DNA from: Mucilaginibacter phyllosphaerae
Lineage (GTDB): Bacteria > Bacteroidota > Bacteroidia > Sphingobacteriales > Sphingobacteriaceae
Direction: 5' to 3'
DNA: 64,000 nt
Assembly (NCBI RefSeq): GCF_004378255.1
Contig: NZ_SNQG01000007.1
Coordinates: forward strand, 186,001-250,000
Below, piece by piece: positions 1 to 8,118 of this stretch (positions within the stretch are counted from its first letter, which is position 1; each line of letters opens with the position of its first letter). The notes beneath the pieces are model-generated. The model saw nothing but the letters and a program-made list of their open reading frames with translations, was not told the DNA's origin and did no database searches. The position numbers and the translations under genes were made by a program.

Positions 1-1044
1 AAGCAAAAACAACAGCAGTTATTAAACCTGCCTTTGTTTGCTACCACAACTATTGGCTCATTCCCGCAAACTGCAGAGGTACGTAGCTGGCGTGCGCAGT
101 TAAAAAAAGGCGCTATAACCCAGGAACAATATAACACCTGCATAGCCGAAGAAACCCAAAAAGCCGTTAAATGGCAGGAAGAAATTGACTTAGACGTTTT
201 AGTGCACGGCGAGTTTGAACGTAACGACATGGTGGAGTACTTTGGCGAACAACTGCAGGGTTTTACTTTTACGCAAAACGGTTGGGTACAAAGCTATGGC
301 AGCCGCTGTGTAAAACCACCTATTATTTATGGCGATGTATCACGCCCAACAGCTATAACGGTTAAATGGTCGGCCTACGCACAGTCTTTAACGGATAAGT
401 GGATGAAGGGAATGCTGACCGGGCCGGTAACCATTCTGCAATGGTCTTTCGTACGGAACGACCAGCCAAGGTCTGAAACCTGTACGCAGATTGCACTGGC
501 CATTCGCGATGAAGTTTGCGACCTGGAACAGGCAGGTATCAAGATTATCCAGATAGATGAGCCTGCCATCCGCGAAGGCCTGCCTTTACGCAAGGCCGAC
601 CACACAGCATACCTGGATTGGGCGGTAAAAGCATTCCGGATTTCGGCAAGTGGCGTACAGGATGATACGCAGATCCATACGCACATGTGCTATTCTGAGT
701 TTAATGATATTATACAGAATATAGCGGCTATGGATGCCGATGTGATCACTATCGAAACCTCGCGTTCGCAAATGGAGTTATTGGATGTGTTTGCCGATTT
801 TAAGTACCCTAACGAGATTGGCCCGGGAGTATATGATATCCATTCGCCACGTGTGCCAAATAAGGATGAAATGACCCACCTGCTTAAAAAAGCCCGGGCG
901 GTGATACCTGATAAGCAACTTTGGGTAAACCCGGATTGCGGCCTTAAAACCCGCGGATGGGATGAAACTAAAAAGGCACTGATAGAAATGGTAGCCGCTG
1001 CCAAAGAAATGCGCGCCACGGTAGAAGAACCTTTAACAATATAA
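1..1044 (+). CDS. metE: Cobalamin-independent methionine synthase, C-terminal part (cut by window start)
   Basis: The reading frame is open from base 1, so the gene begins outside the window and only the C-terminal catalytic barrel (about 347 residues) is visible. MetE transfers the methyl group of 5-methyltetrahydrofolate-triglutamate to homocysteine, the last step of methionine synthesis, in the cytoplasm. The hallmark start of the C-terminal domain, [10 protein letters not shown], lies about 15 residues in. Later come the [10 protein letters not shown] loop, [22 protein letters not shown] (His-x-Cys zinc ligands), and [11 protein letters not shown] with the second zinc cysteine. All catalytic zinc ligands expected in this half are therefore present. 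A palindrome follows the stop. An internal TTG at 34 could be miscalled as a start but lies inside the conserved domain boundary. Confidence 0.96.
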   Translation, partial: KQKQQQLLNLPLFATTTIGSFPQTAEVRSWRAQLKKGAITQEQYNTCIAEETQKAVKWQEEIDLDVLVHGEFERNDMVEYFGEQLQGFTFTQNGWVQSYGSRCVKPPIIYGDVSRPTAITVKWSAYAQSLTDKWMKGMLTGPVTILQWSFVRNDQPRSETCTQIALAIRDEVCDLEQAGIKIIQIDEPAIREGLPLRKADHTAYLDWAVKAFRISASGVQDDTQIHTHMCYSEFNDIIQNIAAMDADVITIETSRSQMELLDVFADFKYPNEIGPGVYDIHSPRVPNKDEMTHLLKKARAVIPDKQLWVNPDCGLKTRGWDETKKALIEMVAAAKEMRATVEEPLTI

Positions 1045-1064
1045 TTTAAACAAATGCCAAACTT

Positions 1065-1096
1065 AAAGCCCTCTCCATTGGAGAGGGTTTGGGTGA
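1065..1096. repeat. CCCTCTCC/GGAGAGGG palindrome, probable metE terminator
   Basis: Perfect 8-bp arms at 1069-1076 and 1080-1087 with a 3-nt loop, followed by TTTGGGTGAGG. The same kind of hairpin is, from memory, a dispersed intergenic repeat in Sphingobacteriaceae. It sits between metE and the thioesterase gene on the same strand and could end the metE transcript, although the T-run is only three bases. Confidence 0.5.
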
Positions 1097-1117
1097 GGCT
1101 GTATATTTACCACAGAT

Positions 1118-1504
1118 ATGACATCAGACGAAAGAATACAAGCATCAGAAACGCGCATTTTTAAAGCCGTTTTCCCTAACACCACCAACCACTACGATAC
1201 CCTTTTTGGCGGCACCGCCATGCACATGATGGATGAGGTTGCCTTTATTACGGCCACCCGTTTTAGCAGGCAGGTAATGGTAACCGTTAGCAGCGATAAA
1301 ATAGATTTTAAGAAACCCATTCCAGCCGGTACCATTGTAGAATTGATTGGCAGGGTTAGCCATGTAGGTAATACCAGCCTGAAAGTTGATGTAGAAATTT
1401 ATGTAGAACAAATGTATGCCGAAGGCCGCGAACTGGCCATACATGGCAGCTTTACCTTTGTAGCGATAGATGACCATAAGAAACCGGTAAGGATAATTAA
1501 GTAG
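1118..1504 (+). CDS. Acyl-CoA thioesterase, hotdog fold (YciA/BFIT-like)
   Basis: 128 residues, the normal length for a single-hotdog acyl-CoA hydrolase. It should cleave acyl-CoA to free acid and CoA in the cytoplasm. The N-terminal part carries the family pattern F-P-x(3)-N-x-Y-x-T-L-F-G-G (about residues 19-31) followed by MHMMDEVAFITATRFS, where the Asp/Glu after the helix start is the usual catalytic residue. VSSDKIDFKKPIPAGTIVEL forms the central strands and is very typical of the 4HBT family. Substrate chain length cannot be read from sequence. The helicase gene follows after only 25 bases on the same strand, but that gene seems to have its own promoter. Confidence 0.9.
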   Translation: MTSDERIQASETRIFKAVFPNTTNHYDTLFGGTAMHMMDEVAFITATRFSRQVMVTVSSDKIDFKKPIPAGTIVELIGRVSHVGNTSLKVDVEIYVEQMYAEGRELAIHGSFTFVAIDDHKKPVRIIK

Positions 1505-1515
1505 CAGCTTTAGCG

Positions 1516-1523
1516 TATCTTTG
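1516..1523 (+). promoter_or_regulatory. -7 promoter element (TATCTTTG) of the helicase gene
   Basis: TATCTTTG fits the Bacteroidota -7 consensus TAnnTTTG exactly and ends 6 nt before the ATG at 1530, so transcription would start at or next to the start codon. No clear TTG -33 box was found at the expected distance. Confidence 0.45.
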
Positions 1524-1529
1524 CCCCTT

Positions 1530-2831
1530 ATGATACAGCAAGCGCTACAAAACTTAAAGATAACAGCCCTTAACCCAATGCAGCAGGCGGCCATAGCCGC
1601 CGCAAAAAAAGGCGACGTAATACTATTGTCGCCTACTGGTTCTGGTAAAACTTTAGGTTTTTTATTGCCCTTGCTGGATCTGCTTGATAATAAAATCAAT
1701 ACTGTACAGGTAATGATACTGGTGCCTTCGCGCGAATTGGCATTACAGATTGAGCAGGTATTTCGCAACATGGGCAGCGGCTTTAAGGTAAACTGTTTTT
1801 ACGGCGGTCATCCGCTTAAAATAGAGTTGAACAGCCTGTCGCAGCCGCCCGCTGTAATTGTGGGCACGCCGGGCCGTATTGGCCACCACATGCGCCGCTT
1901 AACCTTTGATACATCAACGGTTACCACATTAATACTAGATGAGTTTGATAAATCATTAGAGTTTGGTTTTAAGGAGGATATGGCTTACATCATCAAGCAA
2001 CTATCTAACCTGAAAAAGCGGATCCTTACCTCGGCTACGCAGATGGATAGTATCCCTTCATTTACCGGCATTAACCGCCCCGCAAAGTTAGATTATCTGA
2101 GTAATGCGGCATCAACCCCGGATCTTAAACAAAAAGTAGTGATATGCGAACCTGCCGACCGCCTGGACGCATTGTTTGCCCTAATCTGTAAGATAAGCGA
2201 TAAGCCTACCCTGGTATTCTGCAACCATCGCGAAGCTGTAGACCGTATCAGCGATCTGTTGTATGACATGGGCTTGCCCCATGATATTTTTCATGGCGGC
2301 ATGGAGCAGGACGACCGCGAACGCGCACTGCTCAAATTCCGGAATGGCAGCCACCATATTTTAATAACTACAGATCTGGCCTCGCGCGGATTAGATATCC
2401 CCGAGATAGAACATGTGGTGCATTACCAGCTGCCGCATAACCAGGAAGCATTTATACACCGCAACGGCCGCACGGCAAGGATGCAGGCAACTGGTACCTC
2501 CTACCTGCTATTATCCCCCGGCGAAAAGCCTGCCTATATAGATGAGATGCCGGAAGAAGAGATATTGCCTCAAAAAACGCTTATACCGTCCCTATCGCCC
2601 TGGGCAACGGTGTACATCGCCGCAGGCAAAAAAGATAAAATAAACAAAGTAGATATTGTAGGCCTGCTGCTTAAAAAAGGCGAATTGGCTAAAGAAGATC
2701 TTGGTCTGATTGAAGTGTTGGATCATTCCTCGTACGCCGCCGTAAAACGCAATTTAATAGAGCGCACGGTTGCTTTGGTAAAGAACGAAAAAATTAAAGG
2801 GCGTAAAATTAAGATAGACATATCAAGGTAG
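1530..2831 (+). CDS. DEAD-box RNA helicase with C-terminal DbpA-type RNA-binding domain
   Basis: 433 residues. ATP-dependent RNA helicase, probably in ribosome assembly. Motifs in order: Q-motif region NPMQQAA (about 15-21), Walker A SPTGSGKT (34-41), PSREL (Ia), TPGR (Ib), DEFD in place of DEAD (137-140), SAT (about 171-173), and ASRGLDIPEIEHVVHYQLP and HRNGRTAR in the second RecA domain. The last ~80 residues (WATVYIAAGKKDKINKVDIVG...) match the DbpA RNA-binding domain, which in E. coli DbpA recognises 23S rRNA hairpin 92; a DbpA-like role in 50S assembly is inferred. The ATG at 1530 was chosen over a TTG at 1521, which overlaps the -7 promoter element. Confidence 0.92.
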   Translation: MIQQALQNLKITALNPMQQAAIAAAKKGDVILLSPTGSGKTLGFLLPLLDLLDNKINTVQVMILVPSRELALQIEQVFRNMGSGFKVNCFYGGHPLKIELNSLSQPPAVIVGTPGRIGHHMRRLTFDTSTVTTLILDEFDKSLEFGFKEDMAYIIKQLSNLKKRILTSATQMDSIPSFTGINRPAKLDYLSNAASTPDLKQKVVICEPADRLDALFALICKISDKPTLVFCNHREAVDRISDLLYDMGLPHDIFHGGMEQDDRERALLKFRNGSHHILITTDLASRGLDIPEIEHVVHYQLPHNQEAFIHRNGRTARMQATGTSYLLLSPGEKPAYIDEMPEEEILPQKTLIPSLSPWATVYIAAGKKDKINKVDIVGLLLKKGELAKEDLGLIEVLDHSSYAAVKRNLIERTVALVKNEKIKGRKIKIDISR

Positions 2832-2848
2832 CTATTATCCTCCTAAAC

Positions 2849-2944
2849 TGTCATCCTGAGCGATAGCGAAAGATCTATTAGTGAATTGTCAATTACAACA
2901 ATGCATGGTGGCCAATAGATGCTTCACTACCTTTCAGCACGACA
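2849..2944. repeat. Imperfect inverted repeat of a dispersed intergenic family
   Basis: A 31-nt left arm (2849-2879, beginning TGTCATCCTGAGCGATAGCG) and a 31-nt right arm (2914-2944) match in inverted orientation at 23 of 31 positions. It occupies most of the gap between the convergent helicase and lipoprotein genes. Elements beginning TGTCATCCTGAGCG... are, from memory, widespread in Sphingobacteriaceae intergenic DNA; transcript-end or mRNA-stability roles are possible. Confidence 0.6.
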
Positions 2945-2957
2945 AGTATATTCGATA

Positions 2958-3608
2958 TTAATTAGCCTTCTCTAAAACAGTTAGCTTACCGCTTTCTTCG
3001 TTCATCAGCGTCATTTGGATCCAGATCTGTTTGGTTTTGGTGCGAATAACGTAAGTTTTAATATCATCCAGCAGATTGTAGTCGATAGAATAACCGTATT
3101 TTTTGTCAACCAGTTCATTATTCCCTACGCTATCTATCTGGGTTTTGGGTACGGCAACATGGTTTACCTGCACACCGCCTAAAGCTTTAATGGCTTCATT
3201 GTAATATTTGCTTACCACCATGCTGCTAAACTTGCCTTCGGCATTGGGCAACTCAATATGAGTTTTAAAAGTTTTGCCTTCCTGCGGTATTAGTTTGCCA
3301 TTTACAGCAAAGTACTCTTTATCCATATTGTTGATGCTGGCGGCGCTGGCTTCTTTATGATAATCAAAAGTGTACTTATCCGGCAAACCCAAATACGGGA
3401 ATTTGCCCGGGTCTTTATCAGTAACCGGGATACTATTAATATCAAAAGGCGCTATGGCAACAGGCGTATTATTCGCAACTGCATCCGGCGATGTTTTACT
3501 TACCTCGGCTTTGTTAATTGCTGTATCGGCTTGTGTTGCATTGTTAGTTTTGCTTTTGCATGATGCTAACGCAGCAAGTATCATTAGTTGGTAAGCTGTC
3601 TTTTTCAT
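2958..3608 (-). CDS. Lipoprotein resembling the domain found N-terminal to OmpA in some envelope proteins
   Basis: 216 residues. A type II signal peptide is visible: MKKTAYQL, hydrophobic stretch, then lipobox ALASC with Cys17; a Thr/Ala/Asn-rich linker follows. Residues about 50-75 read FDINSIPVTDKDPGKFPYLGLP, and around 140 YYNEAIKALGGVQVN. From memory these two patterns occur together in envelope proteins where the region precedes an OmpA peptidoglycan-binding domain; here no OmpA domain follows. The start lies 1 base after the stop of the upstream secreted-protein gene, so the two are an operon. Function unknown; the family resemblance is an inference from pattern memory. Confidence 0.8.
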   Translation of the reverse strand: MKKTAYQLMILAALASCKSKTNNATQADTAINKAEVSKTSPDAVANNTPVAIAPFDINSIPVTDKDPGKFPYLGLPDKYTFDYHKEASAASINNMDKEYFAVNGKLIPQEGKTFKTHIELPNAEGKFSSMVVSKYYNEAIKALGGVQVNHVAVPKTQIDSVGNNELVDKKYGYSIDYNLLDDIKTYVIRTKTKQIWIQMTLMNEESGKLTVLEKAN

Positions 3609-3609
3609 A

Positions 3610-4191
3610 TTAGTTAAGGTTGGTTAATGCAGTTTTTAGTTGTGTAGCCACAGTAATTATTTCTTTAGATAAGATTTTGCCATTGGTGGCCGCATCTTCA
3701 TCATCATAACGCAGGTATTTCCAGGTGTTATTAGTGTATTTGTCTTTAATGGCCAATAGGTATTGCGTGCCCTTCATTCGCAATTTATTAGCGCCAAGTT
3801 TTTCTATCCTTGTATCCTTCATCTTTGTTTTAGCCATCATATCAACCAACGATGGGTTCTTAAATTCTAAAACCAGGCTTTGATTGTATTTACCAAGGCA
3901 AACAGTTGCATCCTTTAACTTCTTAACAGGGCTCAATTTCAGCATCAGCGGCACTTCTTCAAATATGGTTTTAATCCCCATGCCATCTAAGGCGCCGTTA
4001 GCCATCGCTTTCATCTGGGCTTTGGGCATCACTTTAAATATTTGCGGATAGGTCATATCAATCACCTTATCCATATTTTTTTGATGTGTATAGGCTACGA
4101 TGGCTTCAAAATCTTTCTTGATTATTTGAGCATCCTGGGCCACGGCGCCCCCCGCAAATAATATCAAAAGGCAAAAAAGAATTTTTTTCAT
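3610..4191 (-). CDS. Secreted protein of unknown function
   Basis: 193 residues from the ATG at 4191. This start gives a clean Sec signal peptide (MKKILFCLLILFAGGAVAQ, cleavage after AQ near residue 19); an upstream in-frame start at 4236 would put 15 polar residues in front of it. The mature part is mixed alpha/beta, Lys-rich, with no Cys in catalytic context and no recognised domain; residues 20-60 (KKDFEAIVAYTHQKNMDKVIDMTYP) resemble the opening helix of small NTF2-like or DUF secreted proteins, but this is weak. First gene of a two-gene operon with the lipoprotein that follows after 1 base. Divergent from the DinB-family gene. Confidence 0.8.
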   Translation of the reverse strand: MKKILFCLLILFAGGAVAQDAQIIKKDFEAIVAYTHQKNMDKVIDMTYPQIFKVMPKAQMKAMANGALDGMGIKTIFEEVPLMLKLSPVKKLKDATVCLGKYNQSLVLEFKNPSLVDMMAKTKMKDTRIEKLGANKLRMKGTQYLLAIKDKYTNNTWKYLRYDDEDAATNGKILSKEIITVATQLKTALTNLN

Positions 4192-4269
4192 AAAAAACGG
4201 ATTGATATTCGGACTTGATGAGTTTGCAATTAACAACTCTTCGGAGTGATGGTTTTAATTTTATAAGAG

Positions 4270-4302
4270 TTTGGCAGCTAAAATTTAAAAAAAGTATATT
4301 TG
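4270..4302 (+). promoter_or_regulatory. Bacteroidota promoter for the DinB-family gene
   Basis: TTTG at 4270-4273, 21-nt spacer, TATATTTG at 4295-4302, matching TTG-N19..21-TAnnTTTG. The ATG is 24 nt downstream of the -7 box. Confidence 0.65.
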
Positions 4303-4325
4303 ATATAAACTAAATTAACCTTGTT

Positions 4326-4850
4326 ATGAAAAAATTATCCTTTTTGCTGGTGATGTTCACCTTCGCCTGTTCAACCGTTTTTGCACAGATGACCAAAGAC
4401 CAGATTGTTGGCGAATGGCAGCGTGCTAAAAAGTACACCAAAGCTTATTTGGATGCCATGCCTGATGATGGTTACACCCTTAAAGCAACCCCGCAGGTAA
4501 AAACATTTGCCGAGCAGATGCTGCACATTGGCGATGCTAACTACTTCTTTTTATCTACGATCAGCGGCAAAGCAAGTCCGCTTGGTAAAACGTCTTTAGA
4601 AAAAACAGTTGCCCAAAACAAAGAAGCCGTTACCAAAGCCGTAATGGATAGCTACGATTTTGCGATTACAGCCATACAAGGTATGACTGAGGCGCAATTT
4701 CAGGAAGAAGTATCTATGGGTAAAGATATGAAGGTAAAAAAAGGCGCGTTGCTGGCAAAAGCATTTGAGCATCAAACCCATCACCGCGGCCAAACAACTA
4801 TTTACATCCGTTTAAAAGGTGTAACTCCGCCAAACGAAATGTTGTTTTAA
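4326..4850 (+). CDS. Exported DinB/YfiT-like four-helix-bundle protein
   Basis: 174 residues. Signal peptide MKKLSFLLVMFTFACSTVFAQ (cleavage near residue 20), then the DinB/DUF664 four-helix fold. The three metal-ligand histidines of the family are visible in the usual places: His in AEQMLHIGDANYFF (helix 2) and two in KAFEHQTHHRGQTTIYIRLKG (last helices). Family members bind a divalent metal and some are thiol-dependent transferases; the reaction here is unknown. Despite the name this is unrelated to the DNA polymerase DinB encoded next door. The cysteine at position 15 lies in the signal peptide without a proper lipobox. Followed by a good terminator. Confidence 0.85.
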   Translation: MKKLSFLLVMFTFACSTVFAQMTKDQIVGEWQRAKKYTKAYLDAMPDDGYTLKATPQVKTFAEQMLHIGDANYFFLSTISGKASPLGKTSLEKTVAQNKEAVTKAVMDSYDFAITAIQGMTEAQFQEEVSMGKDMKVKKGALLAKAFEHQTHHRGQTTIYIRLKGVTPPNEMLF

Positions 4851-4870
4851 CCCGGATTTTAACTCGTATA

Positions 4871-4899
4871 AAGCCATTCTTAATTAGAGTGGCTTTTTT
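4871..4899 (+). terminator. Rho-independent terminator after the DinB-family gene
   Basis: 10-bp stem (4871-4880 with 4886-4895, one G.U pair), 5-nt loop, then TTTTTT. Confidence 0.8.
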
Positions 4900-4910
4900 G
4901 TTAACAAACA

Positions 4911-4941
4911 TTTGAATTTGCTAAAATAATTAGCAAATTTG
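4911..4941 (+). promoter_or_regulatory. Promoter of the Y-family polymerase gene
   Basis: TTTG at 4911-4914, 19-nt spacer, CAAATTTG at 4934-4941 (7 of 8 to TAnnTTTG). It ends 5 nt before the GTG at 4947, which supports that GTG as the start and predicts an almost leaderless mRNA. No LexA-like site could be named. Confidence 0.6.
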
Positions 4942-4946
4942 TAATT

Positions 4947-6227
4947 GTGAACCAAAATAAAATAGAGATAAAGGTAGAGGCGCGGGTATTGTTCATAGAT
5001 ATGAACAGTTATTTTGCCCGTTGCGAGCAGCAGGCAAACTATTGGCTGCGAGGCCGCCCGGTGGGGGTTTGTGTGTACACCGGTAAATACGGCTGCGTTA
5101 TCTCTTTATCTACCGAGGCTAAAGAGCGTGGCCTTAAAGCTGGGATGCGCCTTAACGATGCCATTGTGCAATGCCCGGAACTTATCCCGGTTGAAAGCAA
5201 CCCTGCCCGTTACCGGCAGTATCACACCAAAATTATAAATGTAATGCGCGAGTACTGCAACGATGTGGTACCCAAAAGTATAGACGAGGCTATTTTAAAC
5301 TTTAGCAATTATGAGAATGTTGACCCCATGCAAATGGCCATTAGCATCAAACGGGATATTTTGAGCAAGGTGGGCGACTGGCTTACCTGCTCTGTTGGTA
5401 TTGCGCCTAATGCATTTTTAGCCAAGCTGGCATCTGTACGCGGTAAAAAACGGGATGGATTGATGATGATAACCCCGCAAAATATTGATGCCGTTTTGGG
5501 CGAATTAAAATTGGGCGACCTGCCGGGCATCGGTGCAAACATGTCATACAGGCTGGAGCGGGCCGGGGTTAAAACGCCCCTGGAAATGCGTTACACCCCT
5601 CCCGAACGCTTACGTAGTATTTTTAAAAGTATTGACGGCGTTTACTGGCATTATCGCCTGAATTTCATCGAAACTAATATTGTAGCGCATGAATACAAAG
5701 GCATGCAGGCCATGCGGCAGATCTCGGCAGAGAAAAGGCAGCATATCAATTACATCGACCAATTATTTATGACACTTTGCCTGACGCTGGAGAAACGCAT
5801 GGTACATCATAAATTTTATTGCAAATCGGTAGGCTTTACCGTGCGCTATACCGATGATACCCGCTGGGATGATGCCTTTACCATTAGCACCCCCGTGCAG
5901 GATGCCATCAGCCTGATGCGCATGATCCGCATCCGGATGGCAAAATTTGAAGAAGCAGCAAAATGCGGGCCTATCTTAAATACCCAAATAAGCCAGATGC
6001 GGGTTGCCGTAACCAATTTTGTAAATAACGGCAATATGCTTTACAGCCTGTTTGAAGACATGGATAAACAGGAAACTGCGCTGAAAACCATGCACCAGAT
6101 AAAAGATAAATTTGGATCTGACAAGCTGATACGCGCCGTGGAGATGACTGATGGAAAAGTAATAAAGGACGTAATAGGTTTTGGCTCGGTAAAAGACCTT
6201 ACCGACCTGGATTACAAAACCACCTGA
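4947..6227 (+). CDS. Y-family (translesion) DNA polymerase
   Basis: 426 residues. DinB/UmuC superfamily polymerase that copies damaged templates. Palm residues are intact: D18 in VLFIDMNSYFARCEQ, YGCVISLSTEAKERGLKAGM (fingers, about 48-67), and SIDEA (111-115) with the catalytic Asp113-Glu114. The helix-hairpin-helix region LGDLPGIGANMSYRLERAGV (about 187-206) follows, then a little-finger domain. Translation begins at GTG: the first ATG (5001) would delete the catalytic aspartate, and the promoter fits the GTG. A DUF72 gene follows 66 bases later on the same strand. Whether it is a Pol IV- or Pol V-like enzyme is not decided by sequence; no UmuD-like gene is adjacent. Confidence 0.9.
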   Translation: MNQNKIEIKVEARVLFIDMNSYFARCEQQANYWLRGRPVGVCVYTGKYGCVISLSTEAKERGLKAGMRLNDAIVQCPELIPVESNPARYRQYHTKIINVMREYCNDVVPKSIDEAILNFSNYENVDPMQMAISIKRDILSKVGDWLTCSVGIAPNAFLAKLASVRGKKRDGLMMITPQNIDAVLGELKLGDLPGIGANMSYRLERAGVKTPLEMRYTPPERLRSIFKSIDGVYWHYRLNFIETNIVAHEYKGMQAMRQISAEKRQHINYIDQLFMTLCLTLEKRMVHHKFYCKSVGFTVRYTDDTRWDDAFTISTPVQDAISLMRMIRIRMAKFEEAAKCGPILNTQISQMRVAVTNFVNNGNMLYSLFEDMDKQETALKTMHQIKDKFGSDKLIRAVEMTDGKVIKDVIGFGSVKDLTDLDYKTT

Positions 6228-6293
6228 TCTGCATCATATATCTGATTATCTGTTTCAATAAAACAAATTACACCTGCTGGCTTTTATAATACT

Positions 6294-7034
6294 ATGGATT
6301 GGCATATCGGCTGTTCGGGTTTTTATTATAAACACTGGCGGGGCACATTTTACCCCCAAAAGCTGGCTATGGCCAGGTGGTTTGATTTTTACTGCCGGCA
6401 CTTTAGTACGCTTGAGCTAAACGTTACATTTTATCGTTTCCCGCAGGTTGCATTCCTGCAAAACTGGTATGCTAAAAGCCCGCCCGAATTTAGGTTTGCC
6501 GTAAAAGCGCCAAGGGCCATTACACATTATAAAAAATTTAATGATACCGCTGATCTGTTAAACAGTTTTTACGATACCATAAACAACGGTTTAAAAAACA
6601 AGCTTGGCCCGGTGCTGTTTCAGATCCCCCCAAACTATAATTATACCGAAGAGAAATTAGAAAAAATAATTAAAGCACTTAACCCTGTTTTTAGTAATGT
6701 GCTGGAACCAAGGCATCCCAGTTGGTGGCAGGAAGATGTATATCAAAAACTTGCCGAACATGGTATCGCTTTTTGCGGGATGAGCCACCCTACCCTGCCT
6801 GATGAAGTAATATCAAATACACCTGTTGTATATTACCGTTTTCATGGCGTGCCTGATCTTTACCGTTCCTGCTATACTGAAGTATATCTGCAAAATATAG
6901 CAGACACGCTTATTGCAAACCCCAAAATTAAACAAGCCTGGCTGTATTTTAATAATGATGTAGAAACCCATGCCATACACAATGCTAAAACAATGATGCT
7001 TATGGCAGGTTTAACTATGCCTCTATCTGATTGA
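6294..7034 (+). CDS. DUF72 family protein (TIM-barrel, UPF0759/YecE-like)
   Basis: 246 residues. DUF72 signature is clear: IGCSGFYYKHWRGTFYP at the N-terminus (residues 4-20), FSTLELNVTFYRFP (about 37-50), FRFAVKAPRAITH (about 66-78), LGPVLFQIPPNY, VLEPRHPSWW, and YYRFHGVPDLYRSCY with YFNNDVETHAIHNA near the C-terminus. The biochemical function of the family is not settled; a TIM-barrel enzyme is assumed. It follows the Y-family polymerase on the same strand, but with a 66-base gap, so co-transcription is only possible. Its last 20 bases overlap the 3' end of the small gene on the other strand. Confidence 0.92.
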   Translation: MDWHIGCSGFYYKHWRGTFYPQKLAMARWFDFYCRHFSTLELNVTFYRFPQVAFLQNWYAKSPPEFRFAVKAPRAITHYKKFNDTADLLNSFYDTINNGLKNKLGPVLFQIPPNYNYTEEKLEKIIKALNPVFSNVLEPRHPSWWQEDVYQKLAEHGIAFCGMSHPTLPDEVISNTPVVYYRFHGVPDLYRSCYTEVYLQNIADTLIANPKIKQAWLYFNNDVETHAIHNAKTMMLMAGLTMPLSD

Positions 7035-7302
7035 TCAGGAGCGCCAGGCCAGTTTTAACTTTTTTGATCAGCAAAGCAAGCTCCTCCGGCGAAAGATCCT
7101 GGTGCAGGTCGTCTTCATTAATATCGTTCATTTTTTCGAGTACCTGGTCTAAACCCAGGTCGTGTTCGGCGTTCAGATTATCGCCATCCAACTCCAGCAC
7201 CACAAAAAGGCTTGCCAGGCGCTGGTAATAAGTTTCTGTGTTCAACGTATGCAGTGTATGGTATTCCAGTTTAAGGCGGTACAAAAAATCTTCTAATATC
7301 AT
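7015..7302 (-). CDS. Small acidic protein of unknown function
   Basis: 95 residues, acidic and Leu-rich, predicted all-helical, no signal peptide and no membrane segment. Residues 50-78 (LGLDQVLEKMNDINEDDLHQDLSPEELALLIKK) look amphipathic. Not recognised. The 3' end overlaps that of the DUF72 gene by 20 bases in tail-to-tail arrangement. The start ATG at 7302 follows the terminator that closes the neighbouring lipoprotein gene, so this gene probably has its own promoter inside or beside that 65-base gap. Coding potential is supported by length and composition only. Confidence 0.65.
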   Translation of the reverse strand: MILEDFLYRLKLEYHTLHTLNTETYYQRLASLFVVLELDGDNLNAEHDLGLDQVLEKMNDINEDDLHQDLSPEELALLIKKVKTGLALLINQIEA

Positions 7303-7308
7303 TTACTT

Positions 7309-7346
7309 AAATTAAAACAGGTGGCTTAGTTATACCAAACCACCTG
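7309..7346 (-). terminator. Terminator after the hexosaminidase-lipoprotein operon
   Basis: CAGGTGG (7318-7324) pairs with CCACCTG (7340-7346); on the minus strand the stem is followed by TTTTAATTT. It lies 21 bases past the lipoprotein stop codon. Confidence 0.65.
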
Positions 7347-7366
7347 CTATGAATGTATAGTTATTA

Positions 7367-8107
7367 CTACCCCCTGCGCCTGCGTCGCTTCTTTTTAGTT
7401 TCGGTATGCTTACGTTTTTTAGAACTGCTAACAGATCTTTTCTTCTCGGGTGCGTCTTGTTTTATAACTTGTTTGTCGTTTTTAACCGATGCAGAATCCT
7501 TACTTAGCTGCGTAACCGTAAAGCTGTTGCTGCGCAGGCCATATTCTAACAAGCGTTTTGCACCGGTAGGTTTTGCGGTAGAATCATTACTGTTATATAT
7601 CGGAAACTCACGAATAAGCTTTCCATCCCTGATATAAAAATTATCATTGCCCCGGTAACCTTTTTTTTGCTGCCTGGTTAACTTCGGGAAATCAAGCTTA
7701 TTAACATTGTTGTTATTAAACTCAAAGGCATAAATTTTAGCATAGTTAACCGTGTCTTTCCCTTTCGACTGGATCAATATCTCGGGGTTACCATCAAGAT
7801 CCATATCAGCATTAAAAACATCGCTTATCGTACCATCCAGGTCGCCGGTGGTTGTATTATATTTCATCGCGGCCGAATCTGAATGCAGTATGGCAAACGC
7901 CCCTGTTTGGGTTGATCCCCTGCCCCAGCTTACCACATCATAGGTTTGCCCCGGCGATACCTCAATAGCTTTATGAAAGCGGAACGGCTGCATCACAGCC
8001 GGCCGGGCAGCAACGCTTTTACCGGCAGCCGGTTTATTATCCTTACTACCACAGCCGGTAATTAATAAGCCAAGCACAGTTACGAATAAATAATTCCTTA
8101 AATTCAT
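7367..8107 (-). CDS. Lipoprotein with Arg/Lys-rich C-terminal tail, unknown function
   Basis: 246 residues. Signal peptide with lipobox LITGC (Cys19). Residues about 40-190 form a beta-rich domain with FNADMDLDGNPEILIQSKG, an FG-GAP/EF-loop-like D-x-D-x-D segment that also appears in proteins that report a stored quantity; the whole resembles PliI/VCBS-type envelope domains only loosely. The last ~40 residues are strongly basic (KKRSVSSSKKRKHTETKKKRRRRRG), unusual for an exported lipoprotein; such a tail could hold polyanions such as LPS, DNA or teichoic-like polymers. It follows the hexosaminidase stop by 11 bases and shares its transcript. Confidence 0.8.
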   Translation of the reverse strand: MNLRNYLFVTVLGLLITGCGSKDNKPAAGKSVAARPAVMQPFRFHKAIEVSPGQTYDVVSWGRGSTQTGAFAILHSDSAAMKYNTTTGDLDGTISDVFNADMDLDGNPEILIQSKGKDTVNYAKIYAFEFNNNNVNKLDFPKLTRQQKKGYRGNDNFYIRDGKLIREFPIYNSNDSTAKPTGAKRLLEYGLRSNSFTVTQLSKDSASVKNDKQVIKQDAPEKKRSVSSSKKRKHTETKKKRRRRRG

Positions 8108-8118
8108 TATGTGAATAG

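Noticed and set aside
1145-1771. 208-residue reading frame on the minus strand over the thioesterase and helicase starts
   Set aside because: It is antisense to two well-conserved genes, has Cys/Gly-rich composition atypical of proteins and no own upstream signals.
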